DNA from: Acidobacteriota bacterium
GTDB lineage: Bacteria; Acidobacteriota; Terriglobia; Terriglobales; Acidobacteriaceae
Assembly: GCA_021818105.1 (NCBI GenBank)
Contig: JAKAFB010000031.1
Location: forward strand, 1 to 35,995
DNA: 35,995 nt
Direction: 5' to 3'
Position 1 is the first letter of the stretch. Each line of letters opens with the position of its first letter. Positions 7,699 through 15,760 of the stretch are shown here, one piece after another. The translations under genes were made by a program, and so were the position numbers. Under the pieces are notes generated by a model that made no database searches, was not told the DNA's origin, and saw only the letters and a list, made by a program, of their open reading frames with translations.

Positions 7699-7707
7699 CT
7701 TTGAGGG

Positions 7708-9015
7708 TTACTTCACCATGCTCGCGCCGTGGCGCTCTTCCATGGGCACAAAGCTGCGTGTGCGCTGCCCCGTGTAGATTTGCCGCGGGCGAACAATCTT
7801 CTGCTCAGCATCCGTAATCATCTCCTGCCACTGCGCCAGCCAGCCCACAGTGCGCGGAATGGCAAAAAGCGCGGTGAAGATCTCCGGCTTGAAGCCCATC
7901 GCCTGGTAGATGATGCCCGAGTAGAAGTCCACATTGGGGTAAAGCTTACGTGTGACAAAATACTCGTCCTGCAGCGCAATACGTTCCAGCTCAAGAGCTA
8001 TGTCCAGCTTGGGATTACGTCCGGTCACCTCGAACACCTGCTCCGCGGTCCACTTGATAATCTTGGCGCGCGGATCGTAGTTCTTATACACGCGATGGCC
8101 AAAGCCCATCAGCTTGCCGTGGCCATCCTTCACACGCTTGATGTAGGCAGGCACATTGTCCTTGGTGCCAATCTCATCGAGCATCCTCAGTACTTCTTCG
8201 TTGGCCCCGCCGTGCAGCGCTCCGGAGAGGGCTGCAGCAGCCGAGGCGATTGAAAGGTACGGATCTGCCAGAGAACTACCCACGGCGCGCATCGTGCTCG
8301 TGCTGCAGTTCTGCTCGTGGTCAGCATGCAGGATGAAGAGAATGTCCAGCGCGCGGGCCAGCACCGGGTGAGCCGCATACTTCGGCTCCACCATCCGCCA
8401 CAGCATGTTCATGAAATTCTCGGTATAGTTCAGATCATTGTCCGGATACACATACGGGAAGCCTACGCTGTGCCGGTAGGACATGGCGGCGATGGTTGGC
8501 ATCTTCCCGATAAGCCGCTTGATCTGACGCAGACGATTTGCCGCGTCGTGCACATTGCGCGCTTCGGGATACACCGAAGAAAGCGCTGCCACAGTGCTCA
8601 CCAGCATCGACATCGGGTGCGCATCGTAGCGGAAGTTCTCCATGAATTGCTTGGTGTTTTCATGGAGCATGGTGTGATGCGTAATCTCATTCACCCAGTT
8701 CTTCAGCTCAGCCTCATTGGGCAGCTCGCCGAAGAGCAGCAGATAAGCCACTTCAAGAAACGTGCAGTGTTCGGCCAGCACCTCAATTGGGTAGCCGCGA
8801 TATTCCAGAATCCCGCGGTCGCCATCAATGTATGTGATGGAACTGCGGCAGGAAGCCGTATTCATGAATGCAGGGTCGTAGAGCATCAGCCCGAAGTCGT
8901 CGTCGCTGGTGCGCATCTGGCGAAATTCCATCGCCCGGACGGTCCCGTTCTCAATGGGAAGAGTAAATGTACGATTTGTTCGATTGTCAGTGATCGTGAG
9001 GCTGTTGGATGACAT
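7708..9015 (-). CDS. gltA: citrate synthase
   Basis: It condenses acetyl-CoA and oxaloacetate to citrate in the first TCA-cycle step. The 435-residue chain is the length of the NADH-sensitive, hexameric type. Visible motifs: YIDGDRGILEYRGYPIE near residue 75, ILHADHEQNCS (first catalytic His region), GALHGGANEEVL (substrate-binding His), GFGHRVYKNYDPRA, and NVDFYSGI with the catalytic Asp. ATG 9015 (MSSNSLTITD) is preferred because AGGGGA lies just upstream; the frame stays open for 33 more codons without a site. It is divergent from the thiolase gene and shares with it a 327-bp region that holds a CRP-like palindrome. Confidence 0.96.
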   Translation of the reverse strand: MSSNSLTITDNRTNRTFTLPIENGTVRAMEFRQMRTSDDDFGLMLYDPAFMNTASCRSSITYIDGDRGILEYRGYPIEVLAEHCTFLEVAYLLLFGELPNEAELKNWVNEITHHTMLHENTKQFMENFRYDAHPMSMLVSTVAALSSVYPEARNVHDAANRLRQIKRLIGKMPTIAAMSYRHSVGFPYVYPDNDLNYTENFMNMLWRMVEPKYAAHPVLARALDILFILHADHEQNCSTSTMRAVGSSLADPYLSIASAAAALSGALHGGANEEVLRMLDEIGTKDNVPAYIKRVKDGHGKLMGFGHRVYKNYDPRAKIIKWTAEQVFEVTGRNPKLDIALELERIALQDEYFVTRKLYPNVDFYSGIIYQAMGFKPEIFTALFAIPRTVGWLAQWQEMITDAEQKIVRPRQIYTGQRTRSFVPMEERHGASMVK

Positions 9016-9342
9016 GGAAAATCCCCTTGATCTTGCTCCCAGTTGAATAATGGCGTTGGTCTCCGAAGCAGGCCGGAGGCATACTGCACTTCCGGGTGCA
9101 GAGAACACACACACTGGCCGGAAGCATAACCTTGCGGATTATGATTAATCTCCCTGCACATAACGACTGTCTGTGATTTCAGTCACGGCCATTTCGTTCT
9201 AAATCACAAACAAGTCGCAACTTGCCGTCCCATTGCGGAATTACCGCATCCTCACCGCCCATATGCACTGCATGAAAGTGATCCGCCACACAGTTCATAC
9301 AAAGCGCATATACTTCCCAGTGGAAATCCGGGAGCACTTGTC
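9016..9342. other. divergent promoter region gltA / thiolase
   Basis: A 327-bp, AT-richer non-coding stretch. It contains the CRP-like palindrome 9172-9187 and an extra TCACA half-site at 9204-9208. I see no convincing sigma-70 promoter with both boxes and no small ORF. Confidence 0.6.
9172..9187. promoter_or_regulatory. CRP-like site between gltA and thiolase
   Basis: TGTGATTTCAGTCACG has a perfect TGTGA half-site, an N6 spacer and TCACG (one mismatch to TCACA). It is roughly midway between the two divergent starts (about 165 bp from each), so it could serve either gene. Confidence 0.5.
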
Positions 9343-10530
9343 ATGAGAGAAGTTGTCATCGTTTCAGCCGTACGCACGCCGGTGGGCAGGTTCCAGGGCT
9401 CACTGCAATCTTTTTCTGCGCCGCATCTGGGAGCGCTCGTGGTCCGCGAGGCCGTGCGGCGCGCCGGCATCGATCCCGCGCGCGTGGATGAATGCATCAT
9501 GGGCTGTGTCGTTCCCGCGGGGCTCGGGCAGAACCCGGCACGCCAGGCCGCGATTCACGGCGGAATTCCGCCGCAAGCTGGCGCGCTTACCATCAACAAG
9601 GTCTGCGGCTCCGGCCTCAAGGCTGTGTCCCTCGCCGCACAGGGCATCCAAACCGAAGACTCTGAGATCGTTGTCGCCGGCGGCATGGAGTCCATGACCA
9701 ACGCGCCTTACTTACTGCCGCAGGCCCGCGCCGGCTATCGCATGGGTAACGGCACACTCGTGGATGCGATGGTGCATGACGGTCTGTGGGATGTCTACAA
9801 CGGCTTCCACATGGGCGTGGCCGGAGAGCTGGTCGCGGAGAAATACGGCATCACCCGTCAGGAGCAGGATGCCTTTGCTGTGGAGTCGCATCGTCGCGCC
9901 GCCGCTGCAACTGCCGAAGGCCGCTTCCGCGCTGAGATTCTGCCCATTGAGTTGCCGCCCGCGAAGAAAGGCGATCCGCCGCGCCGCATGGAAGCCGACG
10001 AAGCCATCCGCCCCGAAACGACCGTTGAGATTCTTGCGCGCCTTAAGCCCGCCTTCAAAGAGGGGGGCACGGTCACCGCGGGCAACGCGCCCGGCGTCAA
10101 CGACGGCGCCGCTGCCGTGGTGGTCACCAGCGCGGACCGCGCAAGGGAACTCGGCCTTCAGCCCTTGGCCGTCATCCGCGCACAAGCCACCAGCGGCCAC
10201 GAGCCGGAGTGGATGAGTCTCGCTCCCATCGACGCCGTGCGCAAAGTTGTCGCGAAGGCCGGCTGGTCACTCGATGCGGTCGATCTTATCGAGCTGAATG
10301 AGGCATTCAGCGTGCAGGCTCTGGCCGTCATCCGCGATCTGGGTCTCGACCCCGCGCGCGTCAACGTCAACGGCGGCGCTGTCGCCATTGGGCATCCCAT
10401 CGGGGCCAGTGGAGCGCGCATTCTGGTGACGCTGCTGCACGCCATGGCGCAGCGCGGCGCGAAAAAAGGCATTGCCTCACTTTGTCTGGGTGGTGGAAAC
10501 GCCGTAGCGCTTGCCGTAGAGCGAGTCTAG
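9343..10530 (+). CDS. acetyl-CoA C-acetyltransferase (thiolase)
   Basis: A thiolase II-type enzyme that joins or splits acetyl-CoA and acetoacetyl-CoA (beta-oxidation, ketone-body or polyhydroxyalkanoate metabolism). The 395 residues match the family length. The nucleophile Cys88 is in [10 protein letters not shown]. The signature [17 protein letters not shown] holds His351, and [10 protein letters not shown] holds the second catalytic Cys381. The chain has no targeting signal, so it is cytoplasmic. ATG 9343 has GGGAG 9-10 nt upstream. It runs divergently from gltA, placing two acetyl-CoA-consuming enzymes around one regulatory region. Its stop overlaps the stop of dusB, which comes from the other strand. 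atoB/phaA-type naming cannot be decided without pathway partners. Confidence 0.93.
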   Translation: MREVVIVSAVRTPVGRFQGSLQSFSAPHLGALVVREAVRRAGIDPARVDECIMGCVVPAGLGQNPARQAAIHGGIPPQAGALTINKVCGSGLKAVSLAAQGIQTEDSEIVVAGGMESMTNAPYLLPQARAGYRMGNGTLVDAMVHDGLWDVYNGFHMGVAGELVAEKYGITRQEQDAFAVESHRRAAAATAEGRFRAEILPIELPPAKKGDPPRRMEADEAIRPETTVEILARLKPAFKEGGTVTAGNAPGVNDGAAAVVVTSADRARELGLQPLAVIRAQATSGHEPEWMSLAPIDAVRKVVAKAGWSLDAVDLIELNEAFSVQALAVIRDLGLDPARVNVNGGAVAIGHPIGASGARILVTLLHAMAQRGAKKGIASLCLGGGNAVALAVERV

Positions 10531-11756
10531 TCGCACACCAGCGCATCCTCGGGAAAGGCCGGCTCTTCGGCCTCTTCCACGCTGGCCATGTCCGCTGCCC
10601 CGCTTGCCAGTTGTGCTTCAAAAAAGGCATGTACCTGCGCCAGCACCTCCGCGCCTGTGCGGCACTGGTAGATGGCTGCGCGCAGCTTGGCTCCGCCCGG
10701 CACGCCGTGCGTGAACCACGTGGCAAACTGCTTCATCTTGCCCGCTGTCTCGCCATGGCGCGCATCGCGCGGCAGCGCCTGGCTGGCTTCCGCTTCATGC
10801 AGCAGCATCTCAAAGTACGCGCGGATCATCTGGTAGCGGTCTTCCACCGTCGGCTTGTCATAGCTGCCGTTTGCCGTATATTGCGCAATTTGGCGGAAGA
10901 TCCACGGGTTTGCCGGCGCCGCGCGGCCAATCATCACCGCATCGCATCCGGTCTGCGCAATCATCGCCGCCGCATCCTCCGGCGTGCGTATATCGCCATT
11001 GCCGATAACCGGAATTGCGACAGCCTGCTTCACCGCGGCAATCCACTCCCAGCGCGCCTGCCCGCTGTAGCCCTGCTCGCGCGTGCGCGCATGCAGCGCC
11101 AAGGCATTCAATCCTTCGCTCTCCGCCATGCGTGCCAGCTCCACGCACACTATCTGCGCGTCGTTCCAGCCCAGCCGGAACTTTACGGTGAAGGGAATCG
11201 TCACCGCCTTGCGCACTGCGCGAAATATCTCGCCAATCTTCGGCAGGTCGCGCAGCAGCCCGGAGCCGCCGTTGCAGCCCACCACGCGCTTGGCCGGGCA
11301 GCCCAGGTTCAGGTCCACCAGGTCAAAGCCCGTGTCTTCCACAATGCGCGCCGCCTCAGCCAGCGTCTCTGCATTGGAGCCGAAAAGCTGCGCCCCAATC
11401 GGATGCTCATCCTCGTAGAAGGTCAGGTAGCGCTTCCGCTTGGCCTCGCGCATGCGTGAGAGGCCGTCGGCCGAAGTAAACTCCGTCATCAGCAACCCGC
11501 ACCCGGACTGCGCATTGGTCACGGTTGCATCAATGTCAGATTCGTTGGGGCTGGCCGCAGACATAAACAGGCTGGCATGGCGAATAAAGCGCCGAAACAC
11601 GGTGTCGGTAACTCCAGCCATCGGAGCTAGCACCGTCGCGGGCGCCACCGTGACCGGGCCAATGCAGAACTCTGCCGGCACCCGCGTATTCTCGGGCATC
11701 TCGTACGTACGCGGATTGTCCCAGCTCTTCCTCACGGTGAAACCTCGGCCCGTCAT
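10527..11756 (-). CDS. dusB: tRNA-dihydrouridine synthase, DusB type
   Basis: This FMN enzyme reduces specific uridines in tRNA D-loops. The TIM-barrel half shows [23 protein letters not shown] with the catalytic Cys, [35 protein letters not shown] and VMIGRAA (phosphate binding). The helical Dus C-terminus follows, to give 409 residues, longer than the usual 320-350. The extra length comes from an insertion of about 24 residues after FRRFIRHA (near residues 60-84), an N-terminal extension and an acidic C-terminal tail. ATG 11756 is kept, although the internal ATG 11699 ([10 protein letters not shown]) is possible; neither has a strong ribosome site. It lies downstream of rpmE on the same strand. 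Confidence 0.93.
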   Translation of the reverse strand: MTGRGFTVRKSWDNPRTYEMPENTRVPAEFCIGPVTVAPATVLAPMAGVTDTVFRRFIRHASLFMSAASPNESDIDATVTNAQSGCGLLMTEFTSADGLSRMREAKRKRYLTFYEDEHPIGAQLFGSNAETLAEAARIVEDTGFDLVDLNLGCPAKRVVGCNGGSGLLRDLPKIGEIFRAVRKAVTIPFTVKFRLGWNDAQIVCVELARMAESEGLNALALHARTREQGYSGQARWEWIAAVKQAVAIPVIGNGDIRTPEDAAAMIAQTGCDAVMIGRAAPANPWIFRQIAQYTANGSYDKPTVEDRYQMIRAYFEMLLHEAEASQALPRDARHGETAGKMKQFATWFTHGVPGGAKLRAAIYQCRTGAEVLAQVHAFFEAQLASGAADMASVEEAEEPAFPEDALVCD

Positions 11757-11779
11757 GGCGCCTGCCCCTCAACAAACGT

Positions 11780-11803
11780 GGGCCCCCGCCGTGGCGGAGG
11801 CCC
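11780..11803 (-). terminator. hairpin between rpmE and dusB
   Basis: GGGCCCCCGCC and GGCGGAGGCCC pair around a two-base loop (10 of 11 positions), 25 bp after the rpmE stop. On the minus strand the stem is followed by ACGTTTGTTG, which is T-rich but not a clean U-tract. It may attenuate read-through into dusB. Confidence 0.5.
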
Positions 11804-11828
11804 CATCGTATCCACTGCCTGCTTGCCG

Positions 11829-12053
11829 CTACTTGGCTGCTGTCTCTCCGGCCTTCGCATACTTGCGGCGGAAGCGCTCCACGCGGCCTGCCGTATCCAC
11901 CAGGCGCTGCTTGCCGGTGAAGAACGGGTGGCACGCTGAGCAGATTTCCACGTGAAGGTCGCCCTTGTGGGTCGAACGGGTCTCAAAATGGTTTCCGCAG
12001 GCGCACAGCACGCGCACTGCCTCATAATCGGGATGAATCTTTTCCTTGGGCAT
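11829..12053 (-). CDS. rpmE: 50S ribosomal protein L31
   Basis: A 74-residue ribosomal protein of the zinc-binding (C+) form: Cys17-x-Cys19 in VLCACGNHF and Cys38-x2-Cys41 in EICSACHPF, then the conserved [18 protein letters not shown] segment. ATG 12053 ([10 protein letters not shown]) gives the normal family start. A good promoter lies upstream, TTGCGC-N17-TACAAT, with a leader of about 30 nt. Confidence 0.97.
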   Translation of the reverse strand: MPKEKIHPDYEAVRVLCACGNHFETRSTHKGDLHVEICSACHPFFTGKQRLVDTAGRVERFRRKYAKAGETAAK

Positions 12054-12087
12054 CTCTTGAAGACAAACCTTTCCTGCGATCTCTTCT

Positions 12088-12116
12088 ATTGTAGGGGGAT
12101 TTGCCCGCTTGCGCAA
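12088..12116 (-). promoter_or_regulatory. sigma-70-type promoter of rpmE
   Basis: On the minus strand TTGCGC (12116-12111), a 17-bp spacer and TACAAT (12093-12088) give the best two-box promoter in the window. It sits about 35 nt before the L31 start codon. Confidence 0.7.
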
Positions 12117-12135
12117 TCTGGCGGGGCGCCGGCCC

Positions 12136-12948
12136 CTACTGCGCCAGCGCCTTCTCAATGCCCGCCTCCGCCAGCGGAGCCATCACGGCATACCCCGCCG
12201 GCAGAGGGTGCACGCCGTCCTTGCTCAGATTGGCAGGCAGGCCATCCTCGGCATCCTTCATGGCAGAGTGGAAATCCACATACACGTAGCCCTTCTCAGC
12301 CGCATATTGCTTTATCCATCTGTTCAGCGCATCTATCTTCGGCGCCGGTTGCAGCCCGCGCTGCCACGGGAAGTCCGCCGCCGGCGTCACCGAGCATAGC
12401 ACCACACGGATGTGATTCGCCGTGGCCAGGTCCGCCATCGAAGCCAGGTTGTTTTTCGAGTCTTCCAGCGTCATCGGGCCGGTGTTGCCGGCGATGTCAT
12501 TTGTCCCCGCAAGAATCACCACCACCTTCGGCTGAAGATTCACCACGTCCTGCCGGAAGCGCACCAGCATCTGCGGCGACGTCTGCCCGCTGATACCACG
12601 ATTGATATACGGCTTCCCCGGAAACGACACGTCCAGGTGCCAGCCCGCGGTGATCGAGTCGCCCATAAACACCACGCGGTTTTCCCCCGCGGCGGGCGGT
12701 CCCAGCTTTTCGTTCGCATTCTTGAAGTGCGCCAGCCAGCCAAAATCCGTCAGCAGTTGCTGGTCATGCTGGCGCCAGTAGTCGTTGTCGGGATGCCCAA
12801 TCTGCGCCGGGGAGGAAGCAGCCTGCGTGGTCGCTGGACTCTTCGCTGTTGCCGCGTCTTCCGGTTTCTGGGCCATCAGCATGGCCGGGGCAAGCAGTCC
12901 TGCAAACGTCAGTACAGCCAGAGCGGTGCGTATGCCGATGATTTGCAC
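12136..12948 (-). CDS. secreted SGNH/GDSL-family esterase or lipase
   Basis: The 270-residue protein has a signal peptide ([20 protein letters not shown], then MLMAQ), so it acts in the periplasm or outside the cell. SGNH blocks follow in order: [11 protein letters not shown] (Ser98), NRGISGQTS (oxyanion Gly), [10 protein letters not shown] (Asn150), and [10 protein letters not shown] with the Asp244/His247 pair. All four catalytic positions are present. It resembles platelet-activating-factor acetylhydrolase-like or carbohydrate-esterase-type members of the family; the substrate cannot be told. GTG 12948 is chosen because GGAGG lies 7 nt upstream and the signal peptide starts there. The longer open frame to 13173 overlaps the divergent ATPase gene. 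Confidence 0.9.
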   Translation of the reverse strand: MQIIGIRTALAVLTFAGLLAPAMLMAQKPEDAATAKSPATTQAASSPAQIGHPDNDYWRQHDQQLLTDFGWLAHFKNANEKLGPPAAGENRVVFMGDSITAGWHLDVSFPGKPYINRGISGQTSPQMLVRFRQDVVNLQPKVVVILAGTNDIAGNTGPMTLEDSKNNLASMADLATANHIRVVLCSVTPAADFPWQRGLQPAPKIDALNRWIKQYAAEKGYVYVDFHSAMKDAEDGLPANLSKDGVHPLPAGYAVMAPLAEAGIEKALAQ

Positions 12949-13102
12949 GAGGTAGCCTCCAGTCGGTTCTTCAGAAAATCGATTTTGTGTGCGCCTTCGA
13001 TTGTAGGCAATCGCAGCCCCGCCCGGCGACCGCTTTTCCACACTTGCCCCCGATTCCCCACTGCCTTCCGCGTGCGCTTCATGCGCTACGCTTTTAAGAG
13101 CG

Positions 13103-13870
13103 ATGAGTGATTGTCCCATCTGTGGCGGCGTCGGCCTGCTGCGCGTGCAGTCTGCTGCGGGCGTGTGGTCCACTCGCCCCTGCGAGTGCCAGCAGATGCA
13201 GCGCTACCACCGCCGTCTCGCCGCCGCCCGCATCCCCGAGCGCTACCGCCACTGCTCGCTCGACACCTACGAGACGGCATTCAAAGGAGCCAACCCCTCG
13301 CTGGCCCATGCCCTCATGAGCGCCCGCAAGTTTGCTGAAGCCTACCCGGTGGACACCGTTGGCAACGGTCTTCTCTTCGTCGGCACCTCCGGCCTGGGCA
13401 AAACCCACCTCGCCGTCGGCGTGCTCCAGCGCCTCGTGCAGGAGCGCGGCGTCAAGGGCCTCTTCTGCGACTACCGCGAGCTGCTCAAGAACATCCAGAA
13501 CAGCTACAACCCCCAGGTAAACACCACTGAGCTGGAGCTGCTCAAGCCCGTCTTCGCCGCCGAGGTGCTCGTTCTGGACGACCTCGGCGCGCAAAAACCC
13601 AACGAGTGGGTATGGGATACCGTCGCCCTCATCCTCAACACCCGCTACAACGACAAGCTCACCACCATCATCACCACCAACTACGCGGATGCCCCCGCCG
13701 GTGCCGGCCTTCGAGCCGACCAGCAGGGCGTGCGGCCCGCCAAGTACGAGGACACCCTTGGCGACCGCATTGGTGACCGCATGCGCTCCCGCCTCTCCGA
13801 GATGTGCGTGCGCGTCGAAATGTTTGGCGAGGACTTCCGCCAGACCGTCAAAAAGGCCCGTTTCGGCTGA
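13103..13870 (+). CDS. DnaC/DnaI-like AAA+ ATPase (helicase-loader type)
   Basis: A 255-residue cytoplasmic ATPase. The N-terminus carries a small zinc-finger-like set of cysteines (Cys4, Cys7, Cys27, Cys29), as in DnaI/DnaC-type loaders. A AAA+ core follows: Walker A GTSGLGKTH (residues 94-102), Walker B VLVLDDLGA (about 155-163), sensor-1 TIITTNY, and GDRIGDRMRSRL, an arginine-finger-like region. It probably loads the replicative helicase. The IstB transposition ATPases share this fold, but no transposase is near, so helicase loading is preferred. A -10-like TACGCT ends 10 nt before ATG 13103 and no ribosome site is visible, so the message may be leaderless. Confidence 0.85.
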   Translation: MSDCPICGGVGLLRVQSAAGVWSTRPCECQQMQRYHRRLAAARIPERYRHCSLDTYETAFKGANPSLAHALMSARKFAEAYPVDTVGNGLLFVGTSGLGKTHLAVGVLQRLVQERGVKGLFCDYRELLKNIQNSYNPQVNTTELELLKPVFAAEVLVLDDLGAQKPNEWVWDTVALILNTRYNDKLTTIITTNYADAPAGAGLRADQQGVRPAKYEDTLGDRIGDRMRSRLSEMCVRVEMFGEDFRQTVKKARFG

Positions 13871-13975
13871 AGACTTTTCCTCCTCCCTGTCTGCAATACA
13901 AACCCAACCGCCCTGTCTCGCCTGGCGGTATCCTTGGTACAGATTTCTTCAGGCTGTAAGGCAGAAAGGCCCTCC

Positions 13976-14497
13976 ATGCGCAAGTCTTTGGAAGTGGTTG
14001 CTCTCTTCGCGCTGTTTCTGCTTTTTTGGATCACCTATGCGGCGCTCGAAGGCCCCAACCGTCTGCCGGACCGCATTGCCACACACTTCGATGCTGCGGG
14101 CAATGCCAATGGCTGGGGACCGCCCACCGTGCTCTGGGTGCTGCCGGTTGCGGCCCTTGGGCTGTATCTGCTGATGTCTGTCGTCGCTCGCTTTCCCAGC
14201 GCATGGAATTATCCCGTGCGCGTCACAAGGGAAAACCTCGACCGGTTGCAGAGCGTGGCCCTCAATATGGTCGCCCTGCTCAAGACGGAGCTCGTTTGCT
14301 TCTTCGCTCTTCTCCAGTGGGCCATCGTGCATTCCGCGCGCAGCGGGCATGGGCGCGCCTTTGCCCTGCTGGTTCCGGTCCTGCTTGTGGTGGTGTTCGG
14401 CACCATCGGCCTGAGCTTTATGGCCATGCTGCGCGCGGCCCGACCGCAGACAGGCAGCGAGGGCTCCGGTTCAGGGAGCCCGGGAAAACTAAGGTGA
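13976..14497 (+). CDS. DUF1648-domain membrane protein
   Basis: The 173-residue protein starts with a transmembrane helix, followed by the DUF1648 signature LPDRIATHFDAAGNANGWG (residues 26-44). Three further hydrophobic helices lie near residues 50-70, 98-118 and 124-145. The tail is Gly/Ser-rich. Related proteins include SdpI-type immunity proteins of Bacillus, but the part that would define SdpI is not evident, so no immunity role is claimed. ATG 13976 (MRKSLEVV) has AAAGG about 7 nt upstream; a longer frame from 13934 lacks one. It follows the DnaC-like gene on the same strand after a 105-bp gap. Confidence 0.83.
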   Translation: MRKSLEVVALFALFLLFWITYAALEGPNRLPDRIATHFDAAGNANGWGPPTVLWVLPVAALGLYLLMSVVARFPSAWNYPVRVTRENLDRLQSVALNMVALLKTELVCFFALLQWAIVHSARSGHGRAFALLVPVLLVVVFGTIGLSFMAMLRAARPQTGSEGSGSGSPGKLR

Positions 14498-14580
14498 ATG
14501 AATCGAGGATGCCGCTCTGCGTGAGCGCAATGGTCAGCGAAGGCTATCCGCAACGGATGCCAGCGCCATGGCCGTGGGCG

Positions 14581-14727
14581 TTAAAACACCCAGACGCTGA
14601 TCAGCACCAGCAGGATCGCCACGATCGTCACCGCCTGATAAGCAGTGTTCGAGCAACTCCTGCACTGTGCCAGTGCGCTCTCAGGCGATGGCAGCGTGGA
14701 GGCAGCGGATTGGATGGTTGATTCCAT
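14581..14727 (-). CDS. small tail-anchored protein (48 residues), unknown
   Basis: A short minus-strand frame from ATG 14727 to TAA 14583-14581. The first 20 residues are Ser/Ala/Pro-rich and polar. Then comes a Cys-x2-Cys pair (residues 22 and 25, QCRSC), and residues 31-48 form one hydrophobic helix that runs to the very C-terminus (AVTIVAILLVLISVWVF). The helix ending at the stop codon, and an AGGA about 10 nt upstream of the ATG, suggest a real tail-anchored micropeptide. It sits alone, opposite in direction to both neighbours. I do not recognise a family. Confidence 0.5.
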   Translation of the reverse strand: MESTIQSAASTLPSPESALAQCRSCSNTAYQAVTIVAILLVLISVWVF

Positions 14728-14972
14728 CGATGAATGTCCTGGCCTTGAATGTCCATCAATACAAGCGGTACGAGCCGGCTACCTCTCCGGTTCCCAAACC
14801 CTATGCCTATTTAGAGACGATTCACCTGCCAAAGGAATCAAACAAAAGATGTAGACCCTTGGCGAATGAGGTTCTCTTTTCCCATATCGGCAAAGTGGAA
14901 GAGAAGTTTGTTCAATATGGAGAAACGTATTGCGCCTCGGGATTCCTTTCTTAACAGGTGTAAAATCCCAAC
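14728..14972. other. low-GC intergenic stretch
   Basis: About 245 bp of clearly lower GC than the surroundings. A plus-strand frame through 14740-14954 gives a protein-like but unsupported sequence (it includes YKRYEPATSPVPKPYAYLET) and may be a decayed gene. TAAAAT at 14961-14966 ends 6 nt before the next start codon. Confidence 0.4.
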
Positions 14973-15500
14973 GTGAGCACCGAACCCAATCTCAACCTTG
15001 TGCCTGCGCCGGAAGTCCGCGAGCGCAACTGGCTGCCCGTTGCCATTGCCGCCGCTGTCGTTCTCGTCGTGGTTGCCGTCATGGTTCTCGTGCTCCAGCA
15101 CGGCCAAAAGGCGCCCACCGTCACGCCCATCTCGGCTCCGCTCGATCCCTACGCGGCAAACCTGCCCATCTCCGGTCTCGTCATGAGCGAGTCCAGCAAT
15201 CTCGCGGGCGGCAAAGTCACCTATGTAGACGGCCACATCGTCAACAACGGCGACAAGACCGTCACCGGCATCACCGCCCAGGTGCTCTTCCGGACCTTTG
15301 CCAATGAAGTTACCCAGAATGAGACACAGTCGCTCAAGCTCATACGCATGCGTGAGCCCTATATTGATGTCGCGCCGGTCTCGTCTGCGCCGCTCAAACC
15401 CGGCGACGCGCGCGACTTCCGGCTAATCTTCGACGGTGTATCTCCTGACTGGAACGGCGCTTACCCTGAGATTCGCATCCTGCACGTCGACGCGAATTAG
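14973..15500 (+). CDS. membrane-anchored protein with an extracytoplasmic beta domain (DUF2393-like)
   Basis: The 175-residue protein has a short cytoplasmic N-terminus, one transmembrane helix (about residues 20-41) and an extracytoplasmic domain of about 130 residues. That domain resembles DUF2393/FxLYD folds: ISGLVMSESSNLAGGKVTYV, then DGHIVNNGDKTVTGITAQVL, and a closing LKPGDARDFRLIFDGVSPDW. This pattern is a beta-sandwich that compares bound and unbound forms of a small extracytoplasmic domain; its role is unknown. The start is GTG 14973, without a ribosome binding site, but with TAAAAT ending 6 nt upstream, so the transcript may begin at the start codon. Confidence 0.72.
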   Translation: MSTEPNLNLVPAPEVRERNWLPVAIAAAVVLVVVAVMVLVLQHGQKAPTVTPISAPLDPYAANLPISGLVMSESSNLAGGKVTYVDGHIVNNGDKTVTGITAQVLFRTFANEVTQNETQSLKLIRMREPYIDVAPVSSAPLKPGDARDFRLIFDGVSPDWNGAYPEIRILHVDAN

Positions 15501-15760
15501 ACCATCCTGCTCCTCTTTACCCGGTAGAACTTACTTTGCACGGTAAAAATTACCGCCCACAGCCTCTGCGGCCCTTGAATGCCTGCGTCTCAGCATAGTT
15601 CTAGCGTTCCCATAACTCTTTTCTTATCAGCGCATTATTTTGGTGCCGCGCGCCGCCGTCACTTTGGCACAGGCCTTGCTATCTCTCAGGGCAGAAAGAC
15701 ATGGTTTGGCAAGACCGCGGCGATCCGACGGTCCTACACAAAAAGGGGGTAATTACTCTA
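15501..15760. other. intergenic region upstream of the OmpA-like gene
   Basis: It contains a small hairpin, CGGTAA-AAA-TTACCG, at 15541-15555, too short to call a terminator. AT-rich patches around 15610-15640 could hold the promoter of the next gene. No ORF is supported. Confidence 0.4.

Larger units (their letters stand above)
7393..7707. other. intergenic region between bd-like operon and gltA
   Basis: This 315-bp non-coding stretch holds a CRP-type palindrome at 7505-7520 and the gltA terminator hairpin at 7664-7698. A plus-strand TACAAT at 7611-7616 is noted separately. No further ORF with a credible start was found. Confidence 0.6.

Noticed and set aside
13103-13870. IstB-type transposition ATPase (mobile element)
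   Set aside because: No transposase partner or terminal inverted repeats nearby, and the N-terminal cysteine cluster fits a helicase loader.
13976-14497. SdpI-type toxin immunity protein
   Set aside because: Only the DUF1648 part is evident; no toxin gene or autorepressor is adjacent.
14667-14954. Plus-strand frame with a protein-like C-terminal half
   Set aside because: The N-terminal half is antisense to the better-supported micropeptide and no start signal exists; at most a decayed gene.
15541-15555. CGGTAA-AAA-TTACCG as terminator of the gene ending at 15500
   Set aside because: The stem is only 6 bp and is not followed by a T-tract.
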